This document shows, piece by piece, positions 1 to 7,899 of a DNA stretch of 64,000 nucleotides. A program made the position numbers and the translations under genes. Below the pieces are notes generated by a model, which saw nothing but the letters and a program-made list of their open reading frames with translations, was not told where the DNA came from and did not search any database. The DNA comes from Pseudorhizobium flavum (lineage in GTDB: Bacteria > Pseudomonadota > Alphaproteobacteria > Rhizobiales > Rhizobiaceae): contig NZ_LR723670.1 of NCBI RefSeq assembly GCF_902502825.2, positions 2,666,001-2,730,000 on the forward strand. Direction: 5' to 3'. The number at the start of each line of letters is the position of its first letter. Position 1 is the first letter of the stretch.

Positions 1-2
1 GT

Positions 3-89
3 GGCGGCCGTCTTCCAGAGCCGGAATCGAATGGCAAGCGCTACCTCAGGTTCCCGCTCGATGCCTTGCAGGGAGCAGCCTGGGAATGA
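3..89 (+). CDS. C-terminal end of an unidentified gene (partial)
   Basis: An open frame enters from the window edge and ends at a TGA at 87-89 that overlaps the ATG of the next gene (ATGA). About 28 residues are visible, ending in LDALQGAAWE. The overlap suggests translational coupling to the ArsR-family gene, so the operon probably starts upstream of this window. The fragment is too short to name. In known BigR operons the neighbour is often the Blh sulfur dioxygenase, but this tail does not let me say so. Confidence 0.4.
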   Translation, partial: GGRLPEPESNGKRYLRFPLDALQGAAWE

Positions 90-421
90 ACGCCGAGCTT
101 GATGGACTTGTGAAGCCGGGAATGTCCCCGGCTGATCTCCCCCTGCCCGCGGCGGAGGTGGCAAACCTCCTGAAGACGCTCTCCCACCCAGCGCGCCTCA
201 TGATCGTGTGCACGCTGGTGGAAGGGGAGTATTCGGTCGGCGAACTGGAAGACAAGATCGACGTCCACCAGCCGCATCTGTCGCAGCACCTGACCGTGCT
301 GCGCGGCTCCGGCATCGTCGAAACCCGTCGGAAGGGAAAGCAGATCTTCTATCACCTGACGGAAGAAAAGGCAGCCCAGTTGGTTTCCGCCCTCTATGAC
401 ATCTTTTGCGTGAAAGAATAA
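86..421 (+). CDS. bigR: ArsR/SmtB-family repressor, BigR type
   Basis: The 111-residue protein is a winged-helix ArsR-family repressor. The recognition region is around residues 61-78 (HQPHLSQHLTVLRGSGIV). Cysteines fall at positions 42 (LMIVCTL) and 108 (DIFCVKE), the same positions as the redox-sensing pair of BigR, which forms a disulfide or persulfide when reduced sulfur accumulates and then releases DNA. The downstream YeeE/YedE and TauE/SafE permeases match the known BigR regulon for sulfide detoxification. The start is ATG at 86, overlapping the stop of the preceding frame, so its promoter and BigR box lie outside the window. The family assignment is firm; the BigR subtype rests on the two cysteines and the neighbours. 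Confidence 0.88.
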   Translation: MNAELDGLVKPGMSPADLPLPAAEVANLLKTLSHPARLMIVCTLVEGEYSVGELEDKIDVHQPHLSQHLTVLRGSGIVETRRKGKQIFYHLTEEKAAQLVSALYDIFCVKE

Positions 422-423
422 GA

Positions 424-834
424 ATGAACACCTATCTCCTCTCCCTGGGCGGAGGACTGCTGATCGGCGCGTCGGCCGTCATGCTCCTGCTCCTCAATGG
501 ACGGATCGCCGGCATCAGCGGGATCGTCGGTCGCCTCGCGCAGGGCATCGGACTGACCACCAATCTCGCCTTCGTGCTTGGGCTGCTGCTCGGACCAATC
601 GTCTACATGCTCGCCTTCGGCGGCTTTCCGGCAGTCGAGATCACCGTCGGCTGACCGCTGATCATCGTCGCAGGACTGATGGTCGGCTTCGGGTCGAGGA
701 TGGGCTCAGGCTGCACCAGCGGCCACGGCGTGCTCGGCCTCGCGACCCTGTCCCGCCGTTCCATGGCGGCAGTTGCCACCTTCCTGACGGCTGGTGTTGT
801 TGCCGTGGCGACCTTGCGAGGGCTGGGGATATGA
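424..834 (+). pseudogene. YeeE/YedE-family sulfur permease subunit, interrupted by an internal TGA
   Basis: Starts ATG at 424, two bases after bigR. The first 76 codons encode a hydrophobic protein (GGGLLIGASAVMLLLLNGRI) and stop at TGA 652-654. The same frame continues without any indel for 59 more codons to TGA 832-834, and this part holds the family signature GSGCTSGHGV, so a single nonsense codon splits an otherwise normal gene of about 136 codons. A TGG-to-TGA change (Trp before PLIIVAG) is the simplest explanation. The intact protein would be one half of a two-subunit thiosulfate or sulfur-compound permease (PmpA type). Sequencing error or leaky readthrough (context TGAC) cannot be excluded. 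Confidence 0.8.
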
Positions 835-1262
835 GCAGGAATGTCTACCAGTTCGCCGCAGCGCTCGCTTCCGGTATCGTCTTCGGCTTCGGACTTTCCC
901 TGTCCGGCATGTTGAATCCGGCTCGCGTCCAGGGGTTCCTAGACGTCTTCGGAGCATGGGATCCGAGCCTCGCCTTCGTTCTCGCAGGGGCCGTGATCGT
1001 CGCCTTTGTCGGAGTGCAGGCAATGAAGCGAATGCGGCGTCCGGTCCTCGGTGACCGCTTTCACCTGCCGGTGAACAACCGGATCGACGCGCCGCTCCTG
1101 ATCGGCTCGGCCCTGTTCGGCCTGGGGTGGGGGATCGGCGGCTTCTGCCCGGGTCCGGCCGTCGCGTCGCTGTCGATCGGACTTCCCCAGACGGCGCTGT
1201 TTGTCGTCGCCATGATGGCCGGCATGACCTTGCATGACCGGGTATGGAGAAACCGGTCGTGA
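831..1262 (+). CDS. YeeE/YedE-family (DUF6691) sulfur permease subunit
   Basis: A 143-residue membrane protein with about four hydrophobic segments and the family cysteine motif GGFCPGPA (Cys106). It is the second half of the split YeeE/YedE transporter (PmpB type) found next to BigR. Its ATG overlaps the stop of the preceding subunit (ATGA), so it depends on translation of the interrupted gene before it; the internal TGA upstream may therefore be polar. The expected role is inner-membrane uptake or movement of thiosulfate-like sulfur compounds; the substrate is inferred from the family. Confidence 0.85.
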   Translation: MSRNVYQFAAALASGIVFGFGLSLSGMLNPARVQGFLDVFGAWDPSLAFVLAGAVIVAFVGVQAMKRMRRPVLGDRFHLPVNNRIDAPLLIGSALFGLGWGIGGFCPGPAVASLSIGLPQTALFVVAMMAGMTLHDRVWRNRS

Positions 1263-2041
1263 GCACTTCGGTTCTTGCAGCCGTCGGCTCCGGCGGGATC
1301 GTCGGCTTCATGCTCGGCCTGCTCGGCGGCGGCGGATCCATTCTGGCCACCCCACTCCTCCTCTACGTCGTTGGGGTGGCGCAGCCGCATGTGGCCATCG
1401 GAACCGGGGCCCTTGCCGTATCGGTGAACGCGTTTGTGAACTTCGCAAGTCACGCATTCAAGGGTCACGTCTGGTGGCGGTGTGCCGCCGTCTTCTCCGC
1501 ACTCGGCGTCATCGGCGCGCTTGCCGGCTCCAGCCTCGGCAAGGCGATGGATGGCGACCGGCTGATCTTTCTCTTCGGCATCCTGATGGTCATTGTCGGC
1601 GTGCTGATGCTGAAGCCAAGGAAGGCGCTGACGGCGGAATGCCGGCCAGTCGATCTCAGGATGTGCCTTAGCACTGCGGCAGTGGCACTCGCCGCTGGCG
1701 CAGCATCCGGCTTCTTCGGTATCGGCGGGGGCTTCCTGATCGTTCCCGGGCTGATGCTGGCGACGGGCATGCCGATGATCAACGCCATCGGCACCTCGCT
1801 CCTTTCGGTCGGCGCCTTCGGATTGGCGACCGCTTTGAATTATGCGAGTTCGGGTCTTGTGGATTGGTGGCTTGCAGCGGAGTTCATCGGCGGCGGCATC
1901 GTCGGAGGCGTGCTGGGCATGCTCCTCGCCACACGACTCAGCGCCTACAAGAATGTCCTCAATCGCCTGTTCGCAGCCCTGATCTTTGTCGTCGCGGCCT
2001 ACATACTCTACCGGAATCTGGGGGCGGTGGTGCCGGGCTAG
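1244..2041 (+). CDS. TauE/SafE-family sulfite/sulfonate exporter
   Basis: A 265-residue integral membrane protein with repeated glycine-rich starts (GFMLGLLGGGGSILATPLLL near residue 19 and GAASGFFGIGGGFLIVPGLM near 155). These are the two inverted halves of the TauE/SafE family. The gene starts inside the end of the previous one (19-base overlap), so it belongs to the BigR operon, and its likely job is export of sulfite made while detoxifying sulfide. Its stop TAG at 2039-2041 interlocks with the stop of the convergent MFS gene: both share the palindrome CTAG. Confidence 0.88.
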   Translation: MEKPVVSTSVLAAVGSGGIVGFMLGLLGGGGSILATPLLLYVVGVAQPHVAIGTGALAVSVNAFVNFASHAFKGHVWWRCAAVFSALGVIGALAGSSLGKAMDGDRLIFLFGILMVIVGVLMLKPRKALTAECRPVDLRMCLSTAAVALAAGAASGFFGIGGGFLIVPGLMLATGMPMINAIGTSLLSVGAFGLATALNYASSGLVDWWLAAEFIGGGIVGGVLGMLLATRLSAYKNVLNRLFAALIFVVAAYILYRNLGAVVPG

Positions 2042-3279
2042 CGCGCCACCTGTTCCGACCCGGGGACCGATGCCGTGACCAGCACCCTCCCCCGTCGAAC
2101 AGAAACGGCAATCGCGAAGAAGGCTGCGGCCGCTGCGATCCCGATCACCGCCGTCAGCCAGATCGAGCCGCCGACGCCAATCCCCGCCAGCGAAAGCGAC
2201 ATGGCGATCGGCGCGATAGCCGACGTCATCTGCTTCGCCGACGTCACCCAGCCGATGCGCCCCCCGTAACCCTCCTTTCCGAACAGCTCCAGGGGAAGGG
2301 TCCCGCTGACGATGCTGATCAGCCCGGATCCGAGGCCGAAGAAGATGGCGAAGACGGCAGCACCGGATATCGATGGCGTCGTCATCATCAGGATCGCGAG
2401 GCCGAGCGGGATCAGCGATGCCGCAATGATCGCGAGCCACCTCTGCGGCAACTCTCGGCCGAAGACGAGGTTGATCAGGCGGCTGGCGACCTGCGACGGT
2501 CCAAACAGCGACGCGACGAGAAGCCCTGCGGCGCCCATGCCCAGCGCCTGCGTCAGCGGAACCATGTGGACCAGGATGGCCGACAGCACATATCCCTCGA
2601 TAGCGAAGCCGAACAGCATCAGCAGGAAGAGGCGGTTCGTGTTGCCGGCCGGTGCCGTCGGCAAGCCGGACGGGGTTGCGGGTGCCGAACCTTTGACGGC
2701 GCTGGTGGTCAGCCGCGAAAGAGCAAGATGGACGGGAACGCAGACGATGAGGTTCATGGCGGCAAAGACGAGATAGACCTCACGCCAGGAGAGAAACCCG
2801 TGCATCCAAGACGTCAACGGCCAGAACATCGATGACGCGAAGCCGGCAATCAGCGTCAGGTGCACGATGGACGTCTGCGCCTTCCTGCCGCCCGCCTGAA
2901 CGATGGCGGTGAAGGCCGTCGCGTAGAGAACCGCTGACGATACCACCTCCGTCAATGTCAGCGCGACCGCGAAGGTAAGCGGTCCCGACGACATGGACAT
3001 CGCCACCAGGAAGGCAGCCGCAAGGAAGGAGCCGAGGGCCATGAGACGTCCTGCTCCAATCCTGTCCGCAAGACGTCCGGACAAGGGTGCTGCAAGGCTC
3101 CCGACGAGCAAGGCGACCGAGAACGCGCCGAACACCCATTGCTCCGACCTGCCAATGTCATGGGTAATATCGGGGACCAGAACGCTGAAGGCGTAGTAGA
3201 GCGTGCCGTAGCCGATGTTCTGTGATGCGCCGAGGCCGACAAGTGCCCATATCGGCAGCTTCTGCCCCTCCGGCATCAT
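2038..3279 (-). CDS. MFS transporter of the arsenic cluster (ArsK-like)
   Basis: A 12-helix major facilitator of 413 residues when started at the ATG at 3279. That ATG overlaps the stop of the upstream flavoprotein gene (ATGA), and longer starts would run deep into it. The protein shows the loop motif GRLADRIGAGRL between helices 2 and 3 and a second-half counterpart. Its place behind arsR1 and a flavoprotein, at the end of the arsR1 operon, suggests efflux of arsenite, an organoarsenical or a flavoprotein product. MFS exporters of this context have been described as ArsK or ArsJ, but I cannot assign it to either from sequence alone. Confidence 0.8.
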   Translation of the reverse strand: MMPEGQKLPIWALVGLGASQNIGYGTLYYAFSVLVPDITHDIGRSEQWVFGAFSVALLVGSLAAPLSGRLADRIGAGRLMALGSFLAAAFLVAMSMSSGPLTFAVALTLTEVVSSAVLYATAFTAIVQAGGRKAQTSIVHLTLIAGFASSMFWPLTSWMHGFLSWREVYLVFAAMNLIVCVPVHLALSRLTTSAVKGSAPATPSGLPTAPAGNTNRLFLLMLFGFAIEGYVLSAILVHMVPLTQALGMGAAGLLVASLFGPSQVASRLINLVFGRELPQRWLAIIAASLIPLGLAILMMTTPSISGAAVFAIFFGLGSGLISIVSGTLPLELFGKEGYGGRIGWVTSAKQMTSAIAPIAMSLSLAGIGVGGSIWLTAVIGIAAAAAFFAIAVSVRRGRVLVTASVPGSEQVAR

Positions 3280-4679
3280 GCTCGCTCGACTTCGACCGTC
3301 GCCGATCCGCAGCCGCAGCCCGACCTGCCTTCGGCTTTCGCTTCCGCATCGGCAACGCAGCAGGCATCCACGGCCGATGGAGCCGGGCCACCGCAGCATC
3401 CGGTAGAAGTAGAGGACGTGGACGGGGATGGAGAGGCCGAACAGACGCCCGTCTCCGGCAGCACCAGTTCAATACGGCGTGCAGCAACGGGATCACCCGC
3501 CAATTCGGTAACGACCGAGCGGACCTGTTCATATCCGGTTTTCATGAGGAAGGTTGGTGCCCTCCCGTAAGACTTCGAGCCTACAATGTAGAAGTTCTTT
3601 TCCGGGTGCGTCAGTTCATCGACGCCATGCGGAGGTACGGTACCGCAGGAGTGCAGGTTTGGGTCGATGAGTGGAGCCAGTGCCGGGGGAGCTTCGACCG
3701 CAGGATCAAGCGCGATGCGCACTTCGCGCAGGAAGGAAAAGTCAGGTCGGAAGCCCGTGGCGACGACGATCCGGTCCAGGTCCAGTTCCACCGGGCTGCC
3801 CTCGGCCATTGCCGCCACGACGATCTTGTTATTCGTGGTTGTCACCTTGGTCGCCGAAAAGGAGGTCAGCATCCGGAGCCGACCTGCGTCCATGGCAGCC
3901 TTCGCTTTCAGGCCGAGGGCTCCCCGCTCCGGAAGCTGATCATTCAATCCGCCTCCGAGCAGTCTCTCGACGCCGTGACGTCGAAGCGCCCAGTAGATGA
4001 CGGTGGATGGATCAGCCTCCTGGAGCGCGAGCAAGGCAAGGGCGACATTGATGGCCGAATGGCCGCTCCCGACGACGAGCGTCCGCTTTCCGAGGAACTC
4101 CGAGCGCCTCTCCCCCGCAACATCCGGAATGCCATAGGAAATCCGGTCGCAATTGCCTTCCCCGAGCGCCGGCAGGCCGTTCACACCCATCGGATTAGGC
4201 TGCGTCCAGGTCCCCGAGGCGTCGATCACCGCCCGCACGGTGACCTCCTGCTCGCCGCTTCGGTCGCGGTAGCGGACAACGAATGGCGTATCCATAGTCC
4301 TTGTCGATGAGACCTTGTCGAGCCCCGCTCGTGCGACGGCTGTCACGGTCGCCCCCAGCTTCAACGTGCGCGCGATGGCGGGAACACGTGACAGAGGTAC
4401 CAGATACTCCTCGACGATCTCGCGCCCAGTCGGCAAGTCGTCGGCGGCAGGAGCGGTCCATCCTGCCGCATCGAGGAGGCGTCGCGAAGCCTCATCGATA
4501 TTGTATTTCCACGGCGAGAACACCCGCACATGACCCCATTCGAGAAGCGATGTGCCGACCGAGCTGCCGCGCTCGAGGATCAACGGAGTGAGACCGGCCT
4601 TGATGATCCGGGCAGCGGCTGCCATCCCGACAGGACCTGCTCCAAGCACCGCGATAGGAAGAGTATCAGTAGACTTCAT
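3276..4679 (-). CDS. FAD/NAD(P)-dependent oxidoreductase with a cysteine-rich tail (ArsO-like flavoprotein)
   Basis: A 467-residue two-dinucleotide-fold flavoprotein. The FAD motif is at the N-terminus (VLGAGPVG) and a second Rossmann motif follows in the middle (LVVGSGHSA), as in flavin monooxygenase-like enzymes. From about residue 409 the fold gives way to a Ser/Pro linker and a tail with seven cysteines: C413, a CC pair at 428-429, a CC pair at 440-441, and C454/C456 (GCGCG). This looks like a soft-metal binding tail. It is cotranscribed with arsR1 (54 bp downstream of it) and the MFS gene. Arsenic-cluster flavoproteins such as ArsO have uncertain reactions; oxidation of trivalent (organo)arsenic before export is an inference. 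Confidence 0.82.
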   Translation of the reverse strand: MKSTDTLPIAVLGAGPVGMAAAARIIKAGLTPLILERGSSVGTSLLEWGHVRVFSPWKYNIDEASRRLLDAAGWTAPAADDLPTGREIVEEYLVPLSRVPAIARTLKLGATVTAVARAGLDKVSSTRTMDTPFVVRYRDRSGEQEVTVRAVIDASGTWTQPNPMGVNGLPALGEGNCDRISYGIPDVAGERRSEFLGKRTLVVGSGHSAINVALALLALQEADPSTVIYWALRRHGVERLLGGGLNDQLPERGALGLKAKAAMDAGRLRMLTSFSATKVTTTNNKIVVAAMAEGSPVELDLDRIVVATGFRPDFSFLREVRIALDPAVEAPPALAPLIDPNLHSCGTVPPHGVDELTHPEKNFYIVGSKSYGRAPTFLMKTGYEQVRSVVTELAGDPVAARRIELVLPETGVCSASPSPSTSSTSTGCCGGPAPSAVDACCVADAEAKAEGRSGCGCGSATVEVERA

Positions 4680-4733
4680 AGCATCACTCCAGCGGCGTTT
4701 CTAGAATTACGGAAATAGTATCCAAAAAAAGCC

Positions 4734-5054
4734 TCAGACAGCGACACGCGTTGCTGCTTGTCCACATCCCTGATCGGCGCAGCACTCATTGACGAGATAG
4801 CCGATCAGATCGTTCATGTGCTTGTAGTTCGCAGTGCAGATAAGCGTGGTAGCCTGACGGTCCTGGACGACCAGTCCGGTGTCGACGAGGCGCTTCAGAT
4901 GGTGCGACAGCGTCGATCCCGGGATGTCGAGCTTCTCCTGTAGGCGCCCGACGGGCAGCCCCTCTTCTCCTGTCCGCACCAAGGCACGATAGATTCGCAA
5001 GCGGGTGACATTTCCCAAGGCTTCAAGTTGCGATGCTGCTTTTTCGATAACCAT
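4734..5054 (-). CDS. arsR: ArsR-family arsenic-responsive repressor (first copy)
   Basis: A 106-residue winged-helix repressor; the recognition helix is around PGSTLSHHLKRLVDTG (residues 45-60). It lacks the ELCVCDL site of plasmid ArsR and instead has a C-terminal CC at 91-92 plus C97 (NECCADQGC). This resembles the As(III) site of the Acidithiobacillus ArsR type, where three C-terminal cysteines bind the metalloid. The only usable start is ATG 5054; an in-frame stop lies 12 bases upstream and no Shine-Dalgarno is visible, in line with a leaderless transcript from the promoter at 5061-5089. It heads the operon with the flavoprotein and the MFS exporter. Confidence 0.9.
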   Translation of the reverse strand: MVIEKAASQLEALGNVTRLRIYRALVRTGEEGLPVGRLQEKLDIPGSTLSHHLKRLVDTGLVVQDRQATTLICTANYKHMNDLIGYLVNECCADQGCGQAATRVAV

Positions 5055-5116
5055 GGAAATACGTTAGCAGCGACATGACCTGCCGTCAACGATATTTCCA
5101 CAATCCTCGAAATAAT
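5054..5116 (-). promoter_or_regulatory. arsR1 promoter and probable ArsR operator
   Basis: On the minus strand TTGACG (5084-5089) and TAACGT (5061-5066) are separated by 17 bp, placing the start of transcription at or next to the A of the arsR1 ATG (5054). Two arms, TGGAAATACGTT (5054-5065) and AACGATATTTCCA (5088-5100), form an interrupted inverted repeat that brackets both boxes. A third half-site, GAAATAAT (5109-5116), pairs with ATTTC at 5094-5098. Occupation by an ArsR dimer would block RNA polymerase. Binding is inferred. Confidence 0.6.
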
Positions 5117-5826
5117 CAGATGGAGCTCAGCCTCACTCTGCTCTCGAGCTTCGCCGCATCTTCCTTCCGCTCGCTATAGCGGTCCGTCAGATAAGAAGAC
5201 GCGCCTCTCGTGAGTATCGTGAACTTCACCAGTTCCTCGCAGACATCCACGACACGGTCGTAATAGGAGGAAGGCTTCATCCTGCCGTCCGCATCGAATT
5301 CCTGATAGGCTCGAGCCACTGACGACTGGTTCGGGATAGTGATCATCCGCATCCAGCGGCCCAGTATGCGCATCTGGTTCACCGCATTAAAGGATTGGCT
5401 GCCGCCGGAAACCTCCATCACCGCAAGCGTCCTGCCCTGCGTCGGGCGTATCGATCCAAGCGACAGGGGAATCCAGTCGATCTGCGCCTTCATGATGCCG
5501 GTCATTGCACCATGCCGTTCGGGGCTGACCCACACCTGCCCCTCGGACCACTCGGAGAGTTCCCGGAGCTCCTGGACCTTCGGATGGCTCGCAGGCGCTT
5601 CGTCCGGAAGCGGCAGCCCCTTCGGATCGAACATCCGCACTTCGCAGCCGAAGCGTTCCAGCAGGCGCCGCGCCTCGTGGGCAAGCAGCCTGCTATAGGA
5701 GACCTCGCGGAGAGACCCATAGAGGATGAGGATACGGGGCTTGTGTGTCGAGAACGGCGGCCGCAAGCTTTCGAGGTCTATTGCGTGGAGATGCCCTTCG
5801 TCCAAGGCAGGAAATGACTCAGCCAA
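5116..5826 (-). CDS. arsH: ArsH NADPH:FMN oxidoreductase (methylarsenite oxidase type)
   Basis: A 236-residue flavodoxin-like protein started at TTG 5826, which overlaps the end of arsC by 8 bases and lies behind a GAGAGGGG stretch; the longer frame to 5958 would run antisense-like through arsC and gives non-family sequence. Diagnostic segments are [14 protein letters not shown] (FMN phosphate loop) and [20 protein letters not shown]. ArsH enzymes oxidise trivalent methylarsenicals to less toxic pentavalent forms using NADPH and FMN, and some reduce quinones or azo dyes. It is the last gene of the arsR2 operon. Confidence 0.93.
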   Translation of the reverse strand: MAESFPALDEGHLHAIDLESLRPPFSTHKPRILILYGSLREVSYSRLLAHEARRLLERFGCEVRMFDPKGLPLPDEAPASHPKVQELRELSEWSEGQVWVSPERHGAMTGIMKAQIDWIPLSLGSIRPTQGRTLAVMEVSGGSQSFNAVNQMRILGRWMRMITIPNQSSVARAYQEFDADGRMKPSSYYDRVVDVCEELVKFTILTRGASSYLTDRYSERKEDAAKLESRVRLSSI

Positions 5827-6247
5827 TTCGCTTGCCCCTCTCGTCCAGGACCTGCTCGCCGTCCTCCTTGACGAAGGCCCCCTTGAACGTCTCCGGCAGG
5901 ATGTCGAGGACAGCCTCGGACGGGCGGGCAAGCCGCGTGCCCAAGGGTGTGACGACAAACGGTCGATTGATGAGGATCGGATCCTTCAGCATCGCGTCCA
6001 GCAACTGCTCGTCGGTCAGGTCCGGACTGTCGAGGCCAAGTTCCGCATAGGGCGTCCCCTTTTCCCGGATCGCCTGCCTGACCGTCAGGCCTGCATCGGC
6101 AATCATCCTCGCCAGCTCGTCGCGTGTCGGAGGTGTCTTCAGGTACTCGACCACCTTCGGCTCGATCCCGGCAGCCCGGATCAGGGCGAGCGTGTTGCGC
6201 GACGTTCCGCAGGCCGGATTGTGATAGATGGTAACGTCCATGATCAT
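5819..6247 (-). CDS. arsC: Arsenate reductase, glutaredoxin-dependent ArsC family
   Basis: A 142-residue ArsC of the E. coli plasmid R773 type. The catalytic cysteine is in [10 protein letters not shown] (Cys13 from the first ATG, Cys11 from the second). The arsenate-binding arginines of the family have counterparts in R61, R95 (INRPFVV) and R105/R108. It reduces arsenate to arsenite with glutathione and glutaredoxin. The start ATG at 6247 overlaps the acr3 stop (ATGA); a second ATG two codons later is also possible. The arsenite product is the substrate of the adjacent Acr3 pump. Confidence 0.95.
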   Translation of the reverse strand: MIMDVTIYHNPACGTSRNTLALIRAAGIEPKVVEYLKTPPTRDELARMIADAGLTVRQAIREKGTPYAELGLDSPDLTDEQLLDAMLKDPILINRPFVVTPLGTRLARPSEAVLDILPETFKGAFVKEDGEQVLDERGKRIG

Positions 6248-7299
6248 GCCCTTTCGCTGAGCGTGTTGCGGGAAACGGAGGGCGCAGCTTCGTACCAGCC
6301 CTTCGATCGGTTGACGATCGCCACCAGCATCAGCATCACCGGAACCTCGATGAGCACACCGACAACGGTGGCAAGTGCGGCCCCGGAACTGAACCCGAAG
6401 AGGCTAATTGCGGTTGCCACGGCCAGTTCAAAGAAGTTCGATGCGCTGATCAGGGCGGAGGGACCGGCGACGCAATGCATCTCCCCTGTCATGCGGTTGA
6501 GCATATAGGCGAAGCCGAAGATGAAGATGGTCTGCAGGAAGATCGGCACGGCGAGGATCGCGATCACGACCGGCTGCGCCAGGATCTGGGTGCCCTGAAA
6601 GGCGAAGAGCAGCACCACCGTCAAAAGCAGCGAGCCGATCGACAGCGGCTGGATCTTGTCCTGGAAGCGCTGGAGGGCGCGACCGTCGCCGCCGCCCAGG
6701 ATGCGCCGCAGCACCTGCGCCACGACGACCGGAACCACGATAAAGAGGGCGACCGAGATCAGCAGGGTTTCCCACGGCACGACGATGGAGGATACCCCGA
6801 GCAGGATCGCGACGATGGGAGCGAAGGCGAGAACCATGACGGCGTCGTTGAGGGCAACCTGCGTGAGCGTGAAGGGAGCGTCACCCCGCGTGAGATTGGA
6901 CCAGACGAAAACCATGGCGGTGCAGGGTGCGGCTCCGAGCAGGATCAGCCCGGCGATGTAGCTGTCGATCTGGTCCGAGGGCAGCAGAGGTGCAAAGAGC
7001 CACCCGATGAAGATCCATCCGAGCACGGCCATCGAGAACGGCTTGACGGCCCAGTTGGCGAACAGGGTCACGCTCATCCCGCGCCAATGCCTTCCGACCT
7101 CGCGGATCGCCGCGAAGTCGATCTTCATCAGCATGGGAATGATCATCAGCCAGATCAGGACGGCGACCGGCAGGTTGACCTTTGCGATCTCGGCCGCGCC
7201 GATCAACCGGAACAGATCGGGAAAGACCGAACCGAGCGCTATACCCGTACCGATCGCGAGGACCACCCAGAGGGTGAGGTATCGTTCGAACGTCGACAT
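6244..7299 (-). CDS. acr3: Acr3-family arsenite efflux permease
   Basis: A 351-residue membrane protein with about ten helices. The family-essential cysteine is in GAAPCTAMVFVWSNL (Cys126) and the essential glutamate in SASNFFELAVA (Glu291), both matching the residues required in characterised Acr3. It expels arsenite using the proton-motive force and does not need an ATPase. I chose ATG 7299, one base after the stop of the upstream arsC; the longer open frame to 7368 would overlap that gene and gives a non-hydrophobic, Arg-rich extension. Confidence 0.95.
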   Translation of the reverse strand: MSTFERYLTLWVVLAIGTGIALGSVFPDLFRLIGAAEIAKVNLPVAVLIWLMIIPMLMKIDFAAIREVGRHWRGMSVTLFANWAVKPFSMAVLGWIFIGWLFAPLLPSDQIDSYIAGLILLGAAPCTAMVFVWSNLTRGDAPFTLTQVALNDAVMVLAFAPIVAILLGVSSIVVPWETLLISVALFIVVPVVVAQVLRRILGGGDGRALQRFQDKIQPLSIGSLLLTVVLLFAFQGTQILAQPVVIAILAVPIFLQTIFIFGFAYMLNRMTGEMHCVAGPSALISASNFFELAVATAISLFGFSSGAALATVVGVLIEVPVMLMLVAIVNRSKGWYEAAPSVSRNTLSERA

Positions 7300-7300
7300 G

Positions 7301-7828
7301 TCAGGACGCCTTTCCTTGCGGGTTCGTGCTTCCCTCCATGGAGCCGATCTGCCGCAGCTTCGCCTCAAGGGCCATGCGGTCGATGGATTGGAGCGGAAGG
7401 GCGAGGAATGCCGTGATGCGGTTCTTCAGATAGCGGGCAGCCTGGGCGAAGGCACGCTGCACCTCCGCTTCCGTTCCAACAGCAGATGCAGGGTCCTCGA
7501 CGCCCCAATGGGCGGTCACGGGATGGCCGATCCAGACCGGGCACGCTTCGCCGGCCGCGCTGTCGCAGACCGTGAAGATGAAATCCATCTCGGGAGCGCC
7601 GGGTTCCGCGAAGACGTCCCAGCTCTTCGACGAATACCCTTCCGTCGGATAACCGAGAACGGCCAGTTCCTTCAGTGCATGCGGGTTTACCTCTCCCTTC
7701 GGCTGGCTTCCGGCAGAAAATGCCCTGAAGCGTCCACGGCCTTCCTTGTTCAGGATGGCTTCGGCTAGGATGGAGCGGGCCGAATTGCCCGTGCAGAGGA
7801 ACAGAACATTGTAGATGCGGTCCGACAT
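7301..7828 (-). CDS. arsC: Arsenate reductase, low-molecular-weight phosphatase fold
   Basis: A 175-residue LMW protein-tyrosine-phosphatase-like protein with the P-loop LCTGNSARS (Cys12, Arg18) and the general acid in EDPAS (Asp112). Two further cysteines, C88 and C96 (TVCDSAAGEACPVW), are placed like the C82/C89 relay pair of thioredoxin-coupled arsenate reductases, although the spacing is one residue longer. This makes it arsenate reductase rather than a plain phosphatase. It lies between arsR2 and acr3, so the operon has two arsenate reductases of unrelated fold. Confidence 0.9.
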   Translation of the reverse strand: MSDRIYNVLFLCTGNSARSILAEAILNKEGRGRFRAFSAGSQPKGEVNPHALKELAVLGYPTEGYSSKSWDVFAEPGAPEMDFIFTVCDSAAGEACPVWIGHPVTAHWGVEDPASAVGTEAEVQRAFAQAARYLKNRITAFLALPLQSIDRMALEAKLRQIGSMEGSTNPQGKAS

Positions 7829-7899
7829 GACTTTGTCCTCGGTAACGGTGGATGACAGACATCTGGTTTCCGGCTCAGCAGCCGGATGACTTCATGAAT

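Noticed and set aside
652..654. The internal TGA as a selenocysteine codon
   Set aside because: No SECIS-like hairpin is evident after it, no selenium genes are in view, and Trp is the natural residue at this place in the family.
1061..2440. Long minus-strand open frame across the TauE gene
   Set aside because: It is rich in His/Arg/Asp and lacks any domain; it is a shadow of the high-GC plus-strand genes.
6475..7416. Plus-strand frame antisense to acr3
   Set aside because: Composition (Asp/His/Arg/Gln) is typical of an antisense shadow of a membrane protein gene.
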